Assembly (NCBI GenBank): GCA_900618425.1
Contig: UZAN01048243.1
Coordinates: 1,539-15,497 of the forward strand
From: Echinostoma caproni
Lineage: Eukaryota; Platyhelminthes; Trematoda; Plagiorchiida; Echinostomatidae
DNA length: 13,959 bases
Reading direction: 5' to 3'
The notes below the pieces were generated by a model that worked only from the letters and a program-made list of their open reading frames with translations, ran no database searches and was not told the origin of the DNA. The position numbers and the translations under genes are program-made. Below, in pieces: positions 9,571 to 13,959 of this stretch (positions within the stretch are counted from its first letter, which is position 1; the number at the start of each line of letters is the position of its first letter).

Positions 9571-9789
9571 ATTTACTTATGCCTACATTCATCCAAATAT
9601 TTTGCCGAACATAAGTACCCTAGTACGTTGCCTAATGTGCATGTGCTTTTTGTGATTCAGTTAAGACATGCACTGGGCAACTGGGTTGCCTATGTACGTT
9701 CACCTGAACACAATCATTATTGGTTCGTGAGTACCCATGATGCATACATCATCAATCCTTGTAGAACTCATGGTTTGCCATCACCCTTG
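9571..9789 (+). other. Unidentified 73-codon open stretch, possible coding relic
   Basis: The frame is open from just after TAG at 9568 to TAA at 9790. Its second half has a protein-like composition rich in aromatic and polar residues, including LGNWVAYVRSPEHNHYWFV (about 9676-9732) and DAYIINPC. A pyrimidine-rich stretch ending in CAG (about 9645-9660) precedes the conserved-looking half and could be a splice acceptor. No donor was identified, and I do not recognise the sequence. It could be a host exon, another transposon relic or chance. Confidence 0.2.
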
Positions 9790-9951
9790 TAACAAAATGT
9801 AGTTTATATACAAAGTTGGGCTGACCAATTATAACAGGGCAGTGTGGGGTGTGAGAACCCGTGTTTGTGATTCGTCTGTTGTGCACAACTTTTCTGAATG
9901 AATGTCACTGCTGATACGTGTCCTATCGTCGCTGCATTGAGTCTATCATGA

Positions 9952-9971
9952 ATTTCTGCAGATTTCTGCAG
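9952..9971. repeat. 10-bp exact tandem duplication
   Basis: ATTTCTGCAG occurs twice head to tail with no mismatch. A replication-slippage or small insertion footprint is possible. Confidence 0.8.
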
Positions 9972-10070
9972 TAATTCTTCTTCGTCATTCGCTTACATAT
10001 ATCGAGTTGATGATGCATATTGTGAAAGGTGAATGCTACTATCTGAGAGGAAGTAAGCAAAAGATTGCAG

Positions 10071-10096
10071 TTGTTGTTGTTGGTGGTATTGGTGTT
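10071..10096. repeat. GTT/GGT-rich low-complexity run
   Basis: Repeated GTT triplets followed by GGT units give a short G/T-only stretch apart from one A. It is a simple-sequence tract with no further signal. Confidence 0.7.
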
Positions 10097-11024
10097 ATGA
10101 TTGTGATATCGTATATCTTCCCGAGGCACTGCCCTTGGCTACGTTTTGTATTCTCCTTTTTGATTTGATTGAAAAGTGCGACCGTAAATTTATTTTTTTC
10201 TCTCCCTCGTATTTAAGTAGCAACAGATAAGGTTTAGTACGCGCGTTTGTCAGTTTCAAATTATAAGTTGTTTCCAATTCAAAACATACTGTGATGGGGT
10301 TAGCAGTCGGAAAATAATACATCAATACCACACAGGTAGTTCTATCTCCCGCGACGAACGTATCTCTGCTTTAGTGTCACCACGCCTAAAGAAGACTTGT
10401 TTGAAATGTCATCACGACAAGTTTTGCTCCTCCTCGACATGCACCCGTTCGTGTATAGTCCAGCTTCTGCCGTAGGCGTCAGACTTGCACTGAATCGTGG
10501 AGGAGAAACACAGGCTATCTGTGATTAGACGACACTCCAAAGGAGAGTTTGATGAAAAGTACGGACAAGTAAAGTGTTGGGATTCAGTAGGTCGTGGCCA
10601 CATTAATTGAGGCAGGGGTTACGAAGGCCACTGGGTTGTGAACTCCACTTTATACGACTTTGTTTTTGGAAGCTGTAGAGAAGGTGAACTTTTATCAAAA
10701 CACCATCTGGCGTAGGCAGATTGCAAAAAAGGACAGCAACCAAAGCCGGATAGCTCACGAATGGGACGAAATAACTTGAACTGATGGAATGCATGAGACA
10801 GACTTCAATTACCGTATCTGCTTTTATCGAGGAACACATAAAACGCCGATAAATTCCAACAAAATATCAACTAATTGGGATCGAGCATCACGCAAATATA
10901 TTCCAGACAGTCACTGATTAAATGTATGAAGACGGGACCGCAATTTAGAAATGTGAGCTGTCTACTGCTTCATGAGGAGACATAAAAAATAGGTTATCCA
11001 CTGGGGATTTAGTGCAGGAAAAAA

Positions 11025-11053
11025 GTGAGATGTATCTGTATCTACCATCTCAC
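11025..11053. repeat. 8-bp perfect hairpin
   Basis: GTGAGATG and CATCTCAC are exact reverse complements around a 13-base loop. No adjacent gene or T-run gives it a function. Confidence 0.5.
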
Positions 11054-11255
11054 CTAGCAGTACTGCACGATAAGCTTTCTATGCGGATTATATTATTCGT
11101 TGTACAGCTTGGTTAACATATTTGAAATAGTTAGGATACAGTGCTTTGCAAATTTTTATAAAAATACAAAGATTTTTCAGCGGTGTATTTTCATGATCTT
11201 CAATGAAAACGACCTCAGAGTTAATCTTAACTGCAGACAAAAATTAGATCATATC

Positions 11256-11269
11256 TATTTATTTATTTA
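11256..11269 (-). repeat. TAAA-type short repeat, candidate 3' tail
   Basis: Read on the minus strand this is about three TAAA/AAAT units and contains AATAAA. It lies some 480 bases past the stop of the minus-strand RT ORF, a reasonable place for a retrotransposon tail or polyadenylation signal. The link is inference. Confidence 0.3.
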
Positions 11270-11751
11270 GATTATATTTAGAAGCACTGGTTTGAAACGG
11301 TTGCACAAGCTACTTGCAGTCTATTGGAAAAGCCAGTCCGATAAAAGTTATGTGGGCACGTGATCCGCGCTCCACTTGGCATGAACCGGTTGGCCATGCG
11401 CGTCCTCCCCAAGTCGAATGTTAGTTGCGATGAGACCATCACATGACTCTTTTTGATTCAAAGCCGCTCCGGATAAAACCTCAGTCGGTGAATAAGGTTT
11501 CCGTGTGTGGTTTTGTTGAAGGTCATCAGTTTGTTTTTTGTTTGTTTTTCGATTATCATCTCACGTGATCGTGAAATGAAAGTTGAGAAATGCCCTGGCC
11601 TTCAGAAAAATGAGTCAAATCAAGTCAAGCTTTATGCATTCAATGAGGTGGATTATCAGCACTTTCAACAGGTTACGGTGATTAAAACGCTAAACGTTAA
11701 AAAGCGCATTAGAGCTTTACTAAATGAAAAACAAGTGAATGTGATGAAAAT

Positions 11752-12258
11752 CTACCGTGACAGGTAATTTTCCAAGTCAGTCTTGACAGTCGCTCGATTG
11801 AATAAGATACGAGGAAAATAAGGGATGACGCTGTTTCGGTATGTGGTAGTACGTGCACGAGAAATCCTAAATTTGGAAAGCGTACTCGGATGAGACAGAT
11901 TTATTGAGATGGGCAGTGTTGTTCATTTGACAGTATGGGGTTGACGATTATATGAGTGAAAATACGTGCGCACAATTAAATCAACTAAAACGGTCCTGAA
12001 AATGCCGCAGCAAGGGAAAAGAAGTATAAGAGATCTGGAGAAGACAATAGTCTTTCTCCTTGAGACCGGTGAAAATATCGGGGAACAGTACAAATAGCGT
12101 GGAAGAATGCAATCTGTTACAAATTTAAGAAGTATATTTAGAGGAATGCTGAGCTTTTTAAGTCTGAAGGCGTAGAAGGATAATCTATGAACGCTAATGA
12201 AAATATGTTCAGTATGCTTGGACCGAAAAAAGTTGGTTATGTGATAAAATAACCGCAA
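11752..12258 (-). pseudogene. Non-LTR RT ORF2, C-terminal part
   Basis: One minus-strand frame runs for 169 codons with a single internal TGA (11923-11925) and ends at TAG, 11752-11754. It includes LKKLSIPLNILLKFVTDCIL, then RYLYCSPIFSPVSRRK, CCGIFRTVLVDLIVRTYFHS, and after the stop SKFRISRARTTTYRNSVIPY and PRILFNRATVKTDLENYLSR. This is the region after the RT palm in CR1-like proteins. There 'lP.llYcsp.f.p' and a closing arginine-rich 'sR.RTt.yrnSvIP...r.lN' block are typical. It is the best-preserved coding segment in the window, and the natural stop is probably retained. In the other reading frames, parts of the same stretch also resemble this domain (SVKYLAVILSHN, then IFTGLKEKDY), which points to small indels. 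The + strand open frame at 11507-11767 overlaps only its end. Confidence 0.72.
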
Positions 12259-13440
12259 GATATTTGACGGAGTCCGCTTTTGGTGATGACATTACCGTTG
12301 AAAGCAAGATCAGGCTGGTTAATGAATAGGATTTGGTAGTGAGTGACTGTTTAAAGGCTAAAAGGAACATCTATACATTTCTCGACACTGAGTCCTAGAG
12401 ATCGGGGTTTATGTCAACTAAAAATTTAATTCGGACAATCTTGAAGTTGGTATACTTGCAAGCGCTGAAGTTGGGAGGGATGAGAGGGTTGTTATTGAAC
12501 AATGAAAAAAAATGGAGACAAAATAGCACTCTGAAAAACCGGAGTTGATCGCTAGAAGAAACTAAGATTTATTCCTACAAAAATTGAATTGCGTCCTGTG
12601 TGAGAAGTAATTGGTCAGTACATCCAATACATCAGCTGTCAGACCGCAATCCGAAAGACGTGGAATGAGAATGTCGCGGTCAAGTAATTCGAAACCATTG
12701 GCATAATCAAGAAAAATTAAACAGATGATGCCGGACTCTGTATCCAATGCGAATAAAACGAATTGAACGACGTGAGCAAAAGCATTAGGAGTAGTGGAAA
12801 GTGATCTTCTGTAAGCAAATCAAATAGGGTCATGAGCAACCGATTAAAGGGTGATTCCCTTTGATAGTTTTGAAGAGAGGCAGTAAAAACGAAAGTTTCT
12901 TAAACAACGGGAAAACACAGAAGTAAACTGATTTGTCTACCTCAACGTGTTACATAGGAATGTTCAAATAACATTCGATTATCTCCATTTTGTCGAGTGG
13001 ATTAAGGTTAAACTCGGTGTTACACATCACCAAGAGGAAACTTTCAAGGTACAGCTTCACAAAATTAGCATGCTCATTTATTAGCTAATGGCATTGCGTG
13101 ATAATGGTACTGTGTGCGATGATCAGCTAAGGGAATTTCAGAGCGGGGGCCATTTGTGTTCAGTCAAATTCCTTGCTTAGATGTGAATGAATCGGACTCC
13201 AGAACAATATACATAAGAATTTAAATATATAAATTCTGATTTTAAAATGATTGGAAGAATATACCAATAACGGAATTTCTATTTCCCTAGTGTATCCTTT
13301 TAACTCAGTGATGAATAATAGACGAGGATGACCTTCACATATTGCCTTGTGAAAGCACACTCGAAAGCGCCCTTGCAAAAGCAATAGTCCCATGGAATCG
13401 TGAATCAATAAATTGAACGCTGTCCACAATAACAATAGGT
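12240..13440 (-). pseudogene. Non-LTR reverse transcriptase core and linker
   Basis: Blocks in order on the minus strand are as follows. GYTREIEIPLLVYSS (within 13250-13330) resembles the linker 'iP.Lvy..'. GPRSEIPLADH (near 13150) resembles 'GPD.IP'. VKLYLKSFLLVMCNTEF (near 13030) resembles 'lF..Sl..g..P..wK'. TASLQNYQRESPFNRLL (about 12830-12890) resembles 'aLTs.lsK..E....rLl'. HDPI-stop-FAYRRSLSTT (TGA at 12820-12822) follows. FLDYANGFELLDRDILIPRL with VLTNYFSHRTQFNF (12565-12819, 85 open codons) contains motif A, with its aspartate at 12706-12708 kept and the usual AFD changed to GFE. SGFSECYFVSIFFHCSI (about 12490-12545) stands for 'SGVPQGs.LSPfLF...I'. CKYTNFKIV may be the eroded YADD box. 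SVKYLAVILSHN (about 12236-12275) matches 'vkYLGv..s.n'. Frame changes lie near 12830 and 12470. Confidence 0.72.
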
Positions 13441-13549
13441 TCGCTTGTTGTTGGACTCGGGCACATAAAAGGGATTAGGTGCGATTGAATTCCCTCCCTG
13501 GATTGGAATCTAAAAACTCCCATTTTCTGAGAGATCAAGTTGAAGCAAA

Positions 13550-13550
13550 N
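13550..13550. other. Ambiguous base (n)
   Basis: A single undetermined base in an A-rich stretch. It marks draft-quality sequence, so nearby frameshifts could be partly technical. Confidence 1.
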
Positions 13551-13569
13551 AAACGACTAAAAATGTCTC

Positions 13570-13830
13570 TTTAAAAATGAGTTGTCGTAAGTGAGAAAGA
13601 AACCCACCATAATGCTCTTGATTCAAATAACTCGTTTGGTTATGTTTTAAACCACTTTTTGCTTTTGGGTAATTGATTACAATAGTTAATGGAAGATTAC
13701 TTTTTATTATTATTCAGAAAAAACTGGGGGAGCAATTTGTACATATACAGTTTTCCCATGTTTTTATTAATGAGCTGTCAAATGATTTTTCAGTGATAAT
13801 ATCAAAGAACAACCACTGTTCGTCGATCGA
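13570..13830 (-). pseudogene. Possible endonuclease tail of the minus-strand element
   Basis: Where the endonuclease C-terminus should lie, one minus-strand frame reads EKSFDSSLIKTWENCICTN, then NLPLTIVINYP and YGGFLSHLRQLIF. These loosely recall 'sFD..Li.t...c.l.qhv' and 'adydgfrshLr..dw' of EN-RT elements. No SDH or GDFN box is visible. The call depends mostly on position next to the recognised linker and RT. Confidence 0.3.
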
Positions 13831-13959
13831 TAGACAAATTGCGTAAGTTTAGACCATGTAGATCTACCTTCTTTACTACATATCCTAGGTAACCTCTATC
13901 AAAGATGGAATACAACCAAGGTTTAAATAACCGGGGATTATCACATTTCTCTTTTTAGG

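Larger units (their letters stand above)
9790..11255. other. 1.5 kb without a recognisable gene
   Basis: Open frames on the minus strand at 9923-10129, 10095-10331, 10412-10603 and 10603-10839 overlap or abut and carry no known motif. The region holds a 10-bp tandem duplication, a G/T-rich run and one hairpin, listed separately. Confidence 0.4.
11256..13959 (-). mobile_element. EN-RT non-LTR retrotransposon, 5' part off the window
   Basis: On the minus strand this is a second non-LTR element of a different family from the one at 4101-6793. From the right edge leftwards it shows a doubtful endonuclease tail (about 13570-13830), the EN-RT linker (about 13240-13435), the RT palm (about 12240-13165), the ORF2 C-terminus ending at 11752, and about 0.5 kb of likely 3' UTR. 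The 3' UTR reaches a TAAA-repeat tract at 11256-11269. Conservation improves towards the 3' end. The 5' end lies beyond 13959. Frameshifts and stops make it inactive. Its RT signatures (DPI-stop-FAYRRSLSTT, FLDYANGFELLDRDIL) resemble CR1-like elements common in trematodes. That comparison is from memory and not from a search. Confidence 0.7.

Noticed and set aside
10412..10839. Abutting minus-strand frames 10412-10603 and 10603-10839 as one gene
   Set aside because: No motif, non-ATG starts, no splice or frameshift logic joining them, and no recognisable protein on either strand.
11513..11533. Second CTGATGA (minus strand, near 11523-11530) as another hammerhead
   Set aside because: The following bases form no stem II closed directly by GAAA, so the core order fails.
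11507..11767. 86-codon + strand frame with a hydrophobic start resembling a signal peptide
   Set aside because: It starts at GTG and lies antisense to the end and likely 3' UTR of the minus-strand retrotransposon. Its apparent donor (CAG-GTAATT) coincides with the RT C-terminal codons. It is probably a chance frame.

Overview
The window looks like non-coding or intronic DNA from an animal genome in draft assembly (one ambiguous base at 13550). It is AT-rich, shows no prokaryotic gene organisation, and has no open frame that I can defend as an intact host gene. What can be recognised is almost entirely a graveyard of transposable elements. The mix is one BEL/Pao LTR retrotransposon, two different EN-RT non-LTR retrotransposons of the CR1/Jockey kind, short inverted-repeat elements and one hammerhead-ribozyme-like motif. 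This fits a lophotrochozoan, plausibly a parasitic flatworm (trematode), but that assignment is inference from element types and not from any host gene.

Layout. A 263-bp inverted-repeat element bounded by (TA)n tracts lies at 39-301. From about 957 to 1750 on the + strand there is a frameshifted BEL/Pao remnant carrying protease-to-RT landmarks in the right order. From about 4100 to 6793 on the + strand there is a decayed non-LTR element. It shows an endonuclease C-terminus with an intact SDH motif (4705-4713), then the EN-RT linker and reverse transcriptase blocks in correct order across several frames. At 7903-8157 lies a second inverted-repeat element of about 255 bp. The hammerhead-like core sits inside it, at 7992-8024 with a possible stem I extending to 7978-8039. 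From the right edge down to about 11256 on the - strand is a second non-LTR element of a different family. Its last 169 codons (11752-12258) are open apart from one stop, and its RT core is recognisable at 12240-13440. Its 5' part runs off the window.

The two non-LTR elements point towards each other and belong to different families, judged by their RT signatures (QHDFRLQRSAGNLL type versus FAYRRSLSTT / FLDYANGFE type). No coding segment here looks functional. The stretches 302-956, 1751-4100, 6794-7902, 8158-9570 and 9790-11255 hold no gene I can recognise. The item most worth testing is the hammerhead-like motif inside the 7903-8157 element.
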